A DNA stretch of 64,000 nucleotides from the NCBI GenBank assembly GCA_024734555.1, contig JANPWX010000055.1, forward strand, positions 562,487 through 626,486, given 5' to 3'. Position 1 is the first letter of the stretch. Each line of letters opens with the position of its first letter. The stretch is from Trochalopteron elliotii (lineage: Eukaryota > Chordata > Aves > Passeriformes > Leiothrichidae). A model generated the notes under the pieces. It worked only from the letters and a program-made list of their open reading frames with translations. It was not told the DNA's origin and did no database searches. Shown piece after piece: positions 1-10,350 of the stretch. A program made the translations under genes and the position numbers.

Positions 1-3000
1 CCCTGCCAACAATGACTCTGAGGAATGAGTCCCATTCAGTGCCTGACCTGCTGTAGAAAGACATAAATGGGTTTGCCATATGCTGCTTGATATTGTACAT
101 ATAATTCTTCCTTTCTTCTTGTGTTCGTGTGTGTGTCCAGTCAGATAATGGGTTCTCTTCAGTCACAGCAGTGTGAAGGAAGCAAAGGAGTGTTTAGATT
201 AGAGAGTGCTGTAGTCACAAAGCCCTGAGATGAATATTTCTGTGTAAAGGCAATTCTAAAGAAACACACGTGGATGTATTTCTCTTGGTAAGGCAAGAGC
301 TAACAGCTGAAACTGCTGACAGCAAGATCAAAGTTAGATGTTGGGTGGAAAGCTTTAAAAGGGTGATGAGGGTTATCCATGGCAAAGCAGATGACAAGGA
401 GAGATGGCACTGCCACTGTCACTTGCTGGGGAGTGAGGTGACCAGCACCTGGAGAACAGCTCAGGCACAGCTGATGGTGTCCTGGAGGGGAACGGTGAGA
501 GATTCAAACTCCCAGGCTCCTCTCAACCACACTGAAATTCTGTGTCTGTTTCTTCAAAAGCCTCACCACACTTGGCAGCTGCATTGCCTTCCTCAACAGC
601 AGGCTCAGTGATCAGACAAGCTCCTAAGCTGATCAGATGAAGCTGAAGCACGTTTATTTACTGTAAAGTAAACATCATTACACCTGCCCTTGAGATATTT
701 TGTAATTAAGTACAATTTCCCATGCTGGCAAACCAAGAGCCATTTATAGAAATGCTAATTTCTGTTATTTCATGGCTAGCTCTGAAGGTTTAACCTTGGA
801 GAGTCTTCTGGCTGTTGAACAGTTTTAAAGATCAGTAAATGTTACTGTGATTGCAGAAAAGCCTTGCAAGATGATGTCCAGCTCCATTCTTTGTAGCTCT
901 ATGGCAGTATTTTACAGCACAGCAATTAGAAATTGTTTCTGTCAGATGGAGCATTAGAAGATATTGTTATACAGCACTGGAGCATTTGGTCATAAATCTT
1001 GCAATTTGTGATAGAATCTAAACTAATAAAGCATTAAAAACAAGGCAAAGAAATTTCAGTACTTTTTCAAACTCTATTTTTGTCTGAGGACATGGTTTTA
1101 CAGGGGTGATGTGAGGTTTAATGAGGAGTGGGGCTCTATCAGTGCTTTTGTGTTCATTAAGTTGTATTTCATTTCCTAATTTTGTTTAATGTCTGTGGCT
1201 TTTGATGGATGTTTTCTAAGTTGCTAAACTAATAGCTCATAAATAAAGTACAACATCCATTCTTGGGTTTCAAAATGCAGGCCATTGTGATCCTAGCATC
1301 AAGCTGCTAGTTCAAATGTTAGTATGGAAATCAGTCCTTCAGATTGATCACCAAATAAAGCAGAGGATGAAATAGTGGGGTTTGGCTGAATCAAAGTCTG
1401 TGATGGCTGTGGGGGAAGGAGTTTGTTAATAGTCAACATGAAATTCCTGAGCACTCCAGTGTTTTATAAAAAGTGCCATGCTGCACATGTGGACATGCTG
1501 TAGCATCCTGAAACAATGTGTTTTATATTCACACATAGTGGACCTATCAGTCAGCCTCAATGGGAGTTTAACAGCAACTTTTTTGTAGCTGTAATAACAG
1601 GTCTGAAAGCCAGCTCTAATCTCTTAGGGTGTTAGTTGTAAACAAATGCCATTCTGCATAAAAATGCCTCTCCTGTATGTTTTTTTTTTTACCCCTAAAG
1701 ATTGAAGGAAATGCTTTATAAAAACAATTCTCTTCAAGCACTTAAGGGACACTAATTGCTTTTAATTTCAGTGTGTGATGGTCCTTATCCAAGGGAAGTA
1801 TGCTGCATGGGCTATAAACCATTTTTATATCATATAGGGTTTAACAGAGCATGCCTGGAGTTAGCTGAGCTGCCTCCCTGCTTCTCCGCTCTCTATTATC
1901 CTTCACCATGATTAAACACTCAGTGTTTCACTGCCTGATCGTGAAGGGCAACCAGCAAAGATCACTGAGCTCTTCTCTGCTGCCTGCCTCTGAGCAGAGA
2001 TGTGTTTCTCTGTTTGCTCAGCCACCTTTGGAGCAGAGCACTGCTGTGTCAGAGGGTGGTCACAGACACAGTAAAGTTGACCCTCTGCTATTCTTTTCGT
2101 ATTCTGTTGCTGTTCCCACAGGAGAAAGATCAGCTCCAGTGACAGCATTGTGCTCAGCAGCCAGGGCCTGTGCCTCTGGAACTTGCTTTTTAAGTGCCTT
2201 ATGAAGCTGATGTAAAAGTCTTTGCTGCCCTCAGAAGCAGCAGAGGCAGATATCCTCTCTAGAAAGAAATGAAGTGATTGTTTCCCCACTATCTCTTTCA
2301 TCTTAGTGTGCAGCACTGGACTGACATACACCCACACCCACCTTCCACAGAGCAGTACTTGGGATTGAGCTGGCTTTGCTCAGAGCTGGATCTCATGTAA
2401 TTCAAGTCAACCCAGTTATCTCAGCCCTTTCTAGAAGGCTAGTCCATTTTCACATGTTCACATTCTTGTTCCCAATCCTGCTGCTGCCTCATGGGCGCCC
2501 CAAAGCTGCATCCTCAGGGTGGTCATCTGTGTGGGAAACGAGCAGGCAGATATCCACAGTTAGGTGAATAACTCTGGGAGCAGGTTTACTCAAGCCTGAA
2601 GTAAAACCAGCTCTCTAACCCTTTTCTGTGTTGACATTGGAGTAGCCACTCACAGTGCCTGCACTGCTAGAAAGCTGCTGCTGGCAGCTTTTCAACCCTC
2701 GGCCATCACATCCTTTCAATCTTCAGTGTTTACTCTTCAGGCCACAGGCTGCTCCTCCTTTTCTGTTTGGAAATCTCTTAAGATACCATAGATATTGCCA
2801 GAAATCAGTAACTAAATCCCTGAGAAACTTGCTGGGCACCTTAGGGGAGTGTTGAAGTGCATGGTCCTGGAGATGTTTTAAATCTACTTTAAACCAGTAC
2901 AGGGTTTAATTGTGAAGCTGTAGGTGATGGTTTGTCATTCCTGTCCATCCAAATGGGCGTCCTCCCATCCTCAGGCAAACCTGCTTCTAGTGAAGCATCT

Positions 3001-3869
3001 GATTCTCTCTGTGGAAGCGATGGACCTGGTGTCTAAAAAATCAGAAATCCACGTGGATAATTTTAACGCTTCCAGGGATAGTTCTGGTCCTGACCAGAAA
3101 TCAGCAGACTGAAATACATGTACATATTTGGCAGTTTTATGTAGGAAAATGGGTTGTTCATGTCTTTTCATAAATAGATGGAAAGTGTAAAGTGATTGTG
3201 CATTTATCTTAAACTGCATGAGATTCTTAACATCACTGAGCCATGACCCCATCCTAAAAAGATAATTTTCTTTTTCTTCCAGTCTGATTTAAGTGGTTTA
3301 AATGCCCTTTGTCTTCTCCTGTTACATAACCAACTCGACACACATGATTACTATCATGAAAATACATTATCTACCCTGAGGGGGGGTAACCAGTTTTACT
3401 TATGGGCAAGAATGTGAATTCTGTTTTGCTTTACAATGTCTGTGATTAAATGATTGCTATTTGAAAAAAATTATAGATTTATATTCCATCAGTAGAATGA
3501 CTTTAAAAAAACCAAACCTCTCTAAAATATGTAGTAGAATTGACCCTCTGCTATTATTTTCAGTGAACTCCAATCTCATTCATAACCTCAGCACAGATTA
3601 TGCTGCTAAAATTTGCAGAGACCCAAAGTATTTTTCTCACAGTAATATTTTCTAGTTGCTCTTCACCCTGATTAGGATCTGAAGCAGTGACCAGAAGATG
3701 AAAGTCTCTCTGCCATTTTCAATCCCCTGAGCCAACTCACCATTTTCTACATTTACTTTTCAGAAATTAATTTTTTAAAAAGCAATTGTTTCTGCAAACA
3801 GCCCTTTGAATTCCATCCCGGTGGCACTTTAGAGCATTATTGCAAATTATTCAATTTATATGCATAGTC
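1..3869. other. Unique non-coding sequence, no gene seen
   Basis: All six frames are broken by frequent stops. The longest open frames here (about 110-140 codons, at 270-611 on the plus strand and 1912-2337 on the minus strand) have no recognisable domain, and the second overlaps another frame on the opposite strand. The sequence is AT-rich, with a short poly-T run near 1680 and several AATAAA-like strings that have no gene to serve. No interspersed repeat was recognised. I read it as intergenic or intronic DNA. Confidence 0.7.
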
Positions 3870-3920
3870 AAGCCTACATCATTATCCCCATATTCTACTA
3901 AGGCAGGAAGAGACACAAAA
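3870..3920 (-). mobile_element. Ancient MIR/L2/L3-like relic (3' part)
   Basis: The bases from 3881 read ATTATCCCCATATTCTACTA and continue with an AGGCAGGAAGAGACACA-like stretch. This resembles the reverse complement of the region shared by MIR and L2/L3 tails (ATTATCCCCATTTTACAGATG, then a GAGGAAACTGAGGCACAGAG-like block). Only about 50 bases are recognisable and divergence is high, so the family cannot be fixed. The assignment rests on memory of the consensus, not on an alignment. Confidence 0.35.
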
Positions 3921-4000
3921 AAAACCCCCAAAGCCAACCCAAAACAACCAACACTCAGAAAAAAAGACAAGAAAAAGAAAGGCAGAAAGCTGACCACTAT
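3915..4000. repeat. A-rich low-complexity tract
   Basis: This is a plus-strand A-rich, G-poor stretch with runs of A separated by CCC or CC, followed by an AAG-rich segment. It opens an apparent 62-codon frame rich in Lys, Pro and Thr (3840-4028), which is composition noise and not a gene. Similar A-rich/CCC tracts occur near 16365 and 27361. Confidence 0.75.
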
Positions 4001-4119
4001 TCCAGGAAAATATTTTTCACTAGGCTGAAAAAATTCCCTAAACCCCCGTCATCAAGGTGATCTTTTTTAGAAAGTCAATGTAAGGAAAGATTCAAATGAC
4101 TGCAGTAAAACTCAAAAGA

Positions 4120-4320
4120 TGTACCATATTATGAGCACTAATTAATGCAAATATTAATGTCTTTGGCTTCAGATGAGATGATGCAGCATTCTTAAAAATT
4201 AATAAAAATTATTACGGAGTCTTACTGTATATCTGAACATGTTCCAACTTAGCAGCTTATCATTATGCACAGAATAATTGTCTGCTCATTTGCATCCTGT
4301 GAATTTCAAGGCCTTTTAAC
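4120..4320. promoter_or_regulatory. Candidate enhancer-like block with paired POU octamers
   Basis: Two exact octamer motifs in opposite orientation, ATGCAAAT at 4145-4152 and ATTTGCAT at 4288-4295, flank an AT-rich segment. The first lies directly in a TAATTAATGCAAATATTAAT context, which combines homeodomain and POU-type cores. Octamers are known binding sites for POU-domain factors. That this segment is a functional or conserved element is inference from motif content only. Confidence 0.3.
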
Positions 4321-4788
4321 TGCATGTGTTAATTTCTCATACAAGTTACTGTGCAGTCCAAACTTGTGATGGGAAAGATGGAGTAACAAGGAATGACTAG
4401 CCTGGAAAGAGTGGGAGGAATGGCACTATTCTCCAGCTTGGTGGGTTCAGTGTCCACACACTGCTGGAAAAAACAAGCGAGAAGGTGATGGTAGAGCTGA
4501 GTCCCCAGCCTGCAAGGCCTCAAAACAAACATTCAAAACACAGGGCACATTTATCAGTGCCAACAGATGTGCAAGGAGTAATGGCATCTTTTTTCAAATG
4601 GAATCAATTAGAGAAACAAATGAGTTTTCTCCAACCCTGTGCCAAATTGACTGTATAGACAAACTCCTTTCATTTAAGTGGAGAAGAAGGGGAAGTTGGA
4701 TGCTTTTGGCTTGAAGTATTTGAGCTTGCTGAGATCTGTGAAGAGACAGAACAAAAAAATACAGAACAAGAGGATTGGAGGAGGAGAA

Positions 4789-4980
4789 AATCATGGAATC
4801 ATAAAATATCCTGAGCAGGAAGGAACGTACAGGGATTGTTAAGTCTAACTCCCTGAATGGTAGAGCCCCAGGAGTCACACCAGTCAACGCTTCTTGAATT
4901 CTGGCAGGTTTGGGGCAATGAACACTGCCCTGGGGAGATCTTCAGCCATGCCCACAGAGGAGTGATTTTAGCAAGGTGCT
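4789..4980 (-). mobile_element. CR1 LINE 3' fragment
   Basis: The block begins with AATCATGGAATCATAAAATATCC, the reverse complement of a CR1 3' terminus with its short terminal repeat. It continues with a GGAAGGAACG...TCTAACTCCCTG motif and, further in, a CGCTTCTTGAATTCTGGCAGG...ACTGCCCTGGGGAG stretch typical of older bird CR1 subfamilies. Only the 3' untranslated end remains, as is usual for 5'-truncated CR1 copies. Divergence from what I recall of the consensus is clear, so the copy is old. The inner boundary is approximate. Confidence 0.85.
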
Positions 4981-5639
4981 CCCCTAACAGCTCTCCTGTT
5001 TGCAGTGTGTTGAGAGACACAGGTTTCTCCTCAGGAATGGGAAGCCAGGAATGGATCTGCTCCTCTCATCTGTAAAGGAGAGGCAGAAATGAAGGTTTCT
5101 GAGGTACCTGCACTCCTGCCTGTGCTGTCTATGCTCCTGGACAGTGAATAAGAAAAAGGGCCATGCAATGTTGACTTTTGGAGGTGGAAAAGCTGCTAGA
5201 TATTTGCATGTCCTCAGAAAGGCCTGAGCCGTTTCTGTGCAGGTTTTGTGAATGTCCCGTGGTCTGTGAAAGCCTAGCAGAAGGGGTAGGGATAGCTGCC
5301 TGGTGCTTACCCTAGTCAAAGGGAGTCTGCTGTAAATTGCTCTCTCTACACCCTGCCCTGCCTTACAGCTTAGGCTCTTTCCCAGGAGACACTTTTGAAT
5401 TGCTTTTTGCTGGGTTTCTCATTTGGTTTACTTAGAGAAGCTATTAATTACAAGTTGGTAAGGTCTCAAATGAGGTCTAGACCAGCTGCTCTGAAGACAC
5501 AGATAAGCTGCTGGGTGATGGTGGCTCTTGGCTGCTCCTGACCTGGGTTGCATTTGGGCAGTTGCTTTGTTCTGTAATGAGCAATCCCACAAGCTATCCA
5601 GTCCCCAAAACCAGGCTTTTTAAAAACTAGAGCGTACTT

Positions 5640-5960
5640 CTAAGACTTAGCTCACACTGTTTATAGAGTTGATTGCCCTCGCGTTCACCTTGGGCCTAAT
5701 TGGCTTACTGACTTAATTAACAAAGTGCTTATTAATGTCTAGTGGCAATTAATTTTCAAGGGATTATTTTTTATTAAGATCACGAGTACAGTATTAACAC
5801 TGTACAGCTGTGATTCTGGAGAACCAACAAGTACGGGGTTGTGGGAGGTTTTCTTTTATGTGTTCAGCAAAATTTATTTATCTGGTCATATTGTGCTGAT
5901 TTGCCCTGCAGTTATAATAATTAGCATCTGTATAAGACTGAGAGCTGCATACTGAGATTA
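5640..5960. promoter_or_regulatory. Candidate conserved non-coding element rich in homeodomain cores
   Basis: Within about 50 bases there are TTAATTAA (5713-5720), ATTAAT (5731-5736) and AATTAATT (5747-5754), followed by more TTAT and TAAT cores up to a TAATAATTAGCAT string near 5920. The block also keeps CpGs (CTCGCGTTCACC near 5680) in an otherwise CpG-poor region. Such mixtures are typical of developmental enhancers in gene deserts. Conservation itself was not tested here. Confidence 0.35.
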
Positions 5961-7999
5961 GGGCTTGTTTGGAACAACGGAATGATAGTTTTTACTGGAC
6001 TTGAAAAAAATATGATGGGCTGATGAGCAAATAAATTACTTTTGTTAGAGAACATGGTATTGGAATGGTGACAAGCCTGCATTCTGCAAATTCAAGTGCA
6101 CGGTTTGGTGTTTTAATATTTATAGGTGCACGAAAGTTGGAATGTAGGCACCAGAGCCAGAGACCTAGCTATGAGCAGAGGCTCGTTTTATAACATGGTA
6201 TTTCATTAATGTGTGTTTTAATGGCACAATCTTACTGCCATGTGAATCTGGGAAAGGCCAAGGATCTCTCCTGCCCAGCATCAGTAGGTAGTTGCTTAGA
6301 GAAAAAAGGTAAACCCAGGGCATATAAAGACAAACCTTCCCTGGCACAAATTCATTTCTTTTAGCTGTCTCTGGCTTTTGGGACTTTCTGGAGAAGCAGA
6401 GCCTTTGATGGTTATTAGTCAATGACAGGCTTTTCTTTTGTGAGTCTGTCTTTGTGGAACCTGTTTACACTTGTATATCTGCATGTCCTGTGGCAGAGAG
6501 TTCCCCAGTCTGTGCATGGCTTGAAAATTCACTGCCTTTCCTTTCTTATGAAATATGTATGTGCTACTTTTTTTCAAGTGCTCCCTACTTCTTGCATTCT
6601 AAGAAACAGTGAGTGATTAATCATCCCTTGTTTATCTCCATCCTACCTGAGACTGTATAGACCTCTCTGCCAGCAGCCCACAGGCCAATTTTTTCTTTCA
6701 TATTTGAAGAATCCCTGTTGCTTCATCCTCACACTTTGCATACTTTTCCTCATCCTTGTTGCTTTCATTCTGGAGAAAAGGTGACTAGGATACGTGATAA
6801 AGGTGTGTAAATCTGAGGAGATGCAGATGCAAGTATACTTCAGAGAATCTCTAAATCATACCTTGCCAGAAGATCAGAAATGCACTAGTTCTTCTTTTAG
6901 CCTGTTTTTCACATTACCAAATACTGAACACTTGCAGACAGAGCCCTCAGCTGGGTTGTGGAATTGTGGATTGCTTCTAATGTACCATTTTCATCGTTTT
7001 CTCTTTCTTCACCTAGTGGTTCTCTAGATTGCCTTTCGTGTTCCTTGTTCCTGGTATGCTTGGAAATGTTTATATCAGCTTTTATGTCTTTATTCAATGG
7101 TTCTTTAAGATTATCTTTTCCCCCAACCTTATTATCATTGTAAATGTCTTCCTTCTGTTTTCTTGTTTGTGCAAGACTTCTGTGTTTTCAAGTGTAACGT
7201 TTTACTACTGATACCTTCTTTATTCTGCATTTTCCTGTGACAGCTTTTATTGGGTGGGAGGTGGAAGGGAGGTGTTTTAATGTTGTTTGGGTTTGGGGTT
7301 TTTTCCAGTGTATATTTGGGGCGTATTAATTCATGGTTTGCCAAAAGGCTTTGAAAGATCTGTCTGGCACTCAGTAAAGAGCAGGTTCTTCACCCCTGTT
7401 TTGCAAGAGTGAAAACCCCCAAATCTTTATTCTCTCATGCACTGTCTGTGTGGCATTTTGGGAACAGAAATTAGAAGGTGAGAATTCACCCCACCTCAGA
7501 GTCACCACCACATCTGAGCTGTGTAAGACCCACTCAAGCTCTGCAGAGCTGGTGAGAGGCTGACACCCTGATCAGGGTCTGTGTTGTATTTCTGCCACCA
7601 GAAGAGTTCACATCTGGGGTATTTCCTTTAAAAAATTCTGTGGGCAAGTAATAAGGTGTTCCTGTAGCTGTGTCTGCCTCCCCATGGGACTTGTACCTGC
7701 AGCAAATAAAACTGAGGAACCATTCTTTATTCTATGTTCTGGTACTGAGACATCCCCCAAAATAATAACAATAATATCATCAGCAATTACATGTCAGTGA
7801 TAAAAAGTGGCACCTCTGAGTTAACATGAAGTATGTTCATCACCTCTTCTGGAGCAGGCATTCACATTTAGTTTTGTTTTACAGTTTTGTAATAAAGCCT
7901 TTGCTTCTTTCTCTTTCCCCCTATAACATGCTATAAAATAACCAAAAGCAATCAACCAAGTGTGAATGCACTAAAAAGCTCCATTCAGATTTATTATGC

Positions 8000-8130
8000 A
8001 AACATGAAAGGGAAAGTTTAATATACAGTATAGTGAAATAAGGCAAATGTATTCAGCTAGCGTGTAATTGTGTCTGAATTTTATAATTTGACCGGTATTG
8101 TGAGGGACACCCTCACAACAAGTCACTGAA
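8000..8130. promoter_or_regulatory. Candidate conserved non-coding element
   Basis: An AT-rich segment contains TTTAATATACAGTATAG, a GCTAGCGTGTAATTG stretch and TTTATAATTTGACCGG. Two intact CpGs and several homeodomain-like cores fall within about 70 bases. No repeat family and no open frame explain it. This is motif-based inference only. Confidence 0.25.
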
Positions 8131-8742
8131 TGTTACAAATCATCCAATTAATAACCTCTATTGCTGTAGTGTCTGATATCCCAAGTGGTCTCAGGCATTT
8201 AACTTGATGTTACATGAAGCCAGGCTCATGGATCTAGTCAGTGTTTTGGAGAGGGAGTAGGAGTTTGTCATTCTTCTCATGTGGATTACAATCAAAGGTA
8301 GGGCATGTTAATTTCATGCTAACTTGTCCTTGCTGCCTCTGCACACAGGTGAAAACCACAGCTCCCATGAGCGTCTGTGAGAAACACAGACATGCACATG
8401 GACAGAAAAGAAACTGATGTTCTAGTAGTCCTGGTGGAAACCATCTTGCTGCTGGGTGAATAATTTTAAATGTTGTTGGGGTTTTTTTCTGAGCAGAATA
8501 AACACAAAAAAAGACAGTCTGTTCCTGAAACACGCTTTCATTTTAAGGTTGCATAAGCAACACTCACCACTGAGTTCCTAGGAAATGAAATACGTGAAGT
8601 GCAATATCAGTACCTTGGCTTCCTTCTATTCAAGTGCCTGCATCCAGAAATGATGGCAAAGGGTGAGGACAAAATGTCATTTTTAGCACTGAATTAAGGT
8701 CTCCAGGACACAGACTGCCCCTTATTTCTACCACAGAGGGCC

Positions 8743-9270
8743 TTGGCAGGAAGAAACTCTGGCTTCTATTTCAACAGAAATAAATCAGAGCAACCATATA
8801 CTGAGTGCCAGCAGCACTGCAAGGAGCATTTTGTATCTGTACGTCTGGTAAGGGCTAAGGCTGCTTTTCCTTGGCCTGCAGACAGAGCAGCACATGTGTG
8901 CAAATCCCTGAAAGGCACAAGGACGTGGCTGCTGTCCCTGGCCGGGGCTGTGGAACGTGTGACAGCTGAAAAAGCCTTTTGTCTGCCTGGCGTGCGGCAG
9001 CCAGGCTTGGCAGCCTGCTGGAGGCCGCCGAGGAAGAAGCTAATTACTCCATTCCATCCTCTTTTGTGGAGTGTTTTCCCCCTCTTTCTCACCGAGCTGT
9101 CCTTTTGCCTTGCTCCTCTCAACAGAGGCCAGTGACCAAGTGTGCTCTGCAAGGTGGCACTGGGAGCTGACATGCCATCAGCCAGGCCAGGAGTCACTCA
9201 CTCCCGTGCAGACACTGCAGCCACCCTCCCCAGCCTCTGCACAGTCAGGTCCTGGACCCTTTCCATGAGT
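8743..9270. other. Locally GC-richer non-coding patch
   Basis: This patch is richer in GC and CpG than its surroundings, for example around 8935-9035 with GGCCGGGGC and GGAGGCCGCCGAGG strings. Open frames of 130 codons (plus, 8743-9135) and 143 codons (minus, 8766-9197) overlap one another completely, which is expected when GC content lowers stop density. Neither protein shows a domain, signal peptide or repeat that I recognise. It could be a small regulatory island; I do not call a gene. Confidence 0.5.
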
Positions 9271-10327
9271 TTATCCCCAGGGATGTGAACTAAATTATTC
9301 AAAATATTCGGTTGCCTTATGTGCAAATGTGGCCTTTATGAAGGGCTTTGTGAAATCCTTGGAATGTCCCTGTTTTTTGTGTGGAACATTAAAGGACAAG
9401 TCAGGCACAGGGATGCAGCACTTACAGCAGATGCTCTTGATGCTCTCTCTGAAATGCAGGCATCTCCTGGGTTGGAAACAATGACACAAGCTTGGCTGGT
9501 CCCTGATGGGGTTGTTTGGAAACAGAATAAGCAAACTCTGGTTTTGGGCATAATTGCCTTGGTACAGTACAGGCAAAAGGATGACTAATGTGGATGATGT
9601 GTGCTGTGCTAATTGGATCCAAGCCTGGCTAATTCGGTTCAAATCCATGACCATGCCCACCAGGAGCTGCAAGAGATGTTCTGTAAATAGCTGTGTCCTT
9701 TGGACCTGGTCTGCTATTTGAGAAACCAGGAGTACTTTACAGAACAGACATAACCATGGACTAACCATGGCTGCAATTCATGTTACTTCCCTTGGCTTGG
9801 AGAGCAAGTGGTACATGAGGCAGGACTTTCCAGAAGCAAAGCCATAGAACAGTCTTCCCTTCACAGAACAAAGTTCTGCTGGGTCAGTGTCAGAGGGAAC
9901 CTTATTGTAACTGGTTCCCTGGGTGTGATTGATTTTTCTATATGGATGAGAGGCCTTTAGAGACAGACACAGAGGGAGTGGGGACAGTACAAACCCAAAG
10001 CTTGTGTTTGATGTGCCAGATTCTACAAACTTCATGGGATTTAAAGAAATTAACTCCGTACCTAAAACAATATCTGGATTTAGTTTTGGTTTCCCTGTGG
10101 TGATAAATATTGAAAAACTTTAATGGCTTTTATGGAAACTTCTTTGGCTGCCATCCTTGTATGGAGAATACACCAAAAAGGGCTGGTTTGTGGTTAAGCC
10201 CTTCATCCTTTTGTTTTGTCCAGTCAATAGTACCAACAGCAGCTGTTATCCCGAGTATTTGTGTAAATCTACCAGCTATAACCAGGGAATTCAGGGAAAT
10301 GTTTCAGCATCAGGAGTGGTTTTGGGT

Positions 10328-10350
10328 GTTTGTTTGTTTGTTTATTTGTA
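10328..10350. repeat. (TTTG)n short tandem repeat
   Basis: About five imperfect units of TTTG/TTTA run in tandem. This is a simple microsatellite of a length likely to vary between individuals. Confidence 0.85.

Larger units (their letters stand above)
4981..8742. other. Unique non-coding sequence
   Basis: No gene is seen. The short open frames (up to 111 codons at 4984-5319 on the minus strand) partly run into the adjoining CR1 tail or overlap one another. The part from 5640 to 6140 is markedly AT-rich and rich in TAAT cores, and 8000-8130 is similar; both are described separately. A T-rich stretch with several overlapping small frames lies at about 6900-7300. No repeat family was recognised between the CR1 fragment and 8742. 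Confidence 0.65.

Noticed and set aside
9600..9660. tRNA-like B box (GGTTCAAATCC at 9636-9646)
   Set aside because: No convincing A box, acceptor stem pairing or anticodon loop could be found around it.
9295..9768. 157-codon minus-strand open frame
   Set aside because: Three other frames are open across the same bases, the composition looks like translated non-coding DNA, and no family motif is seen.
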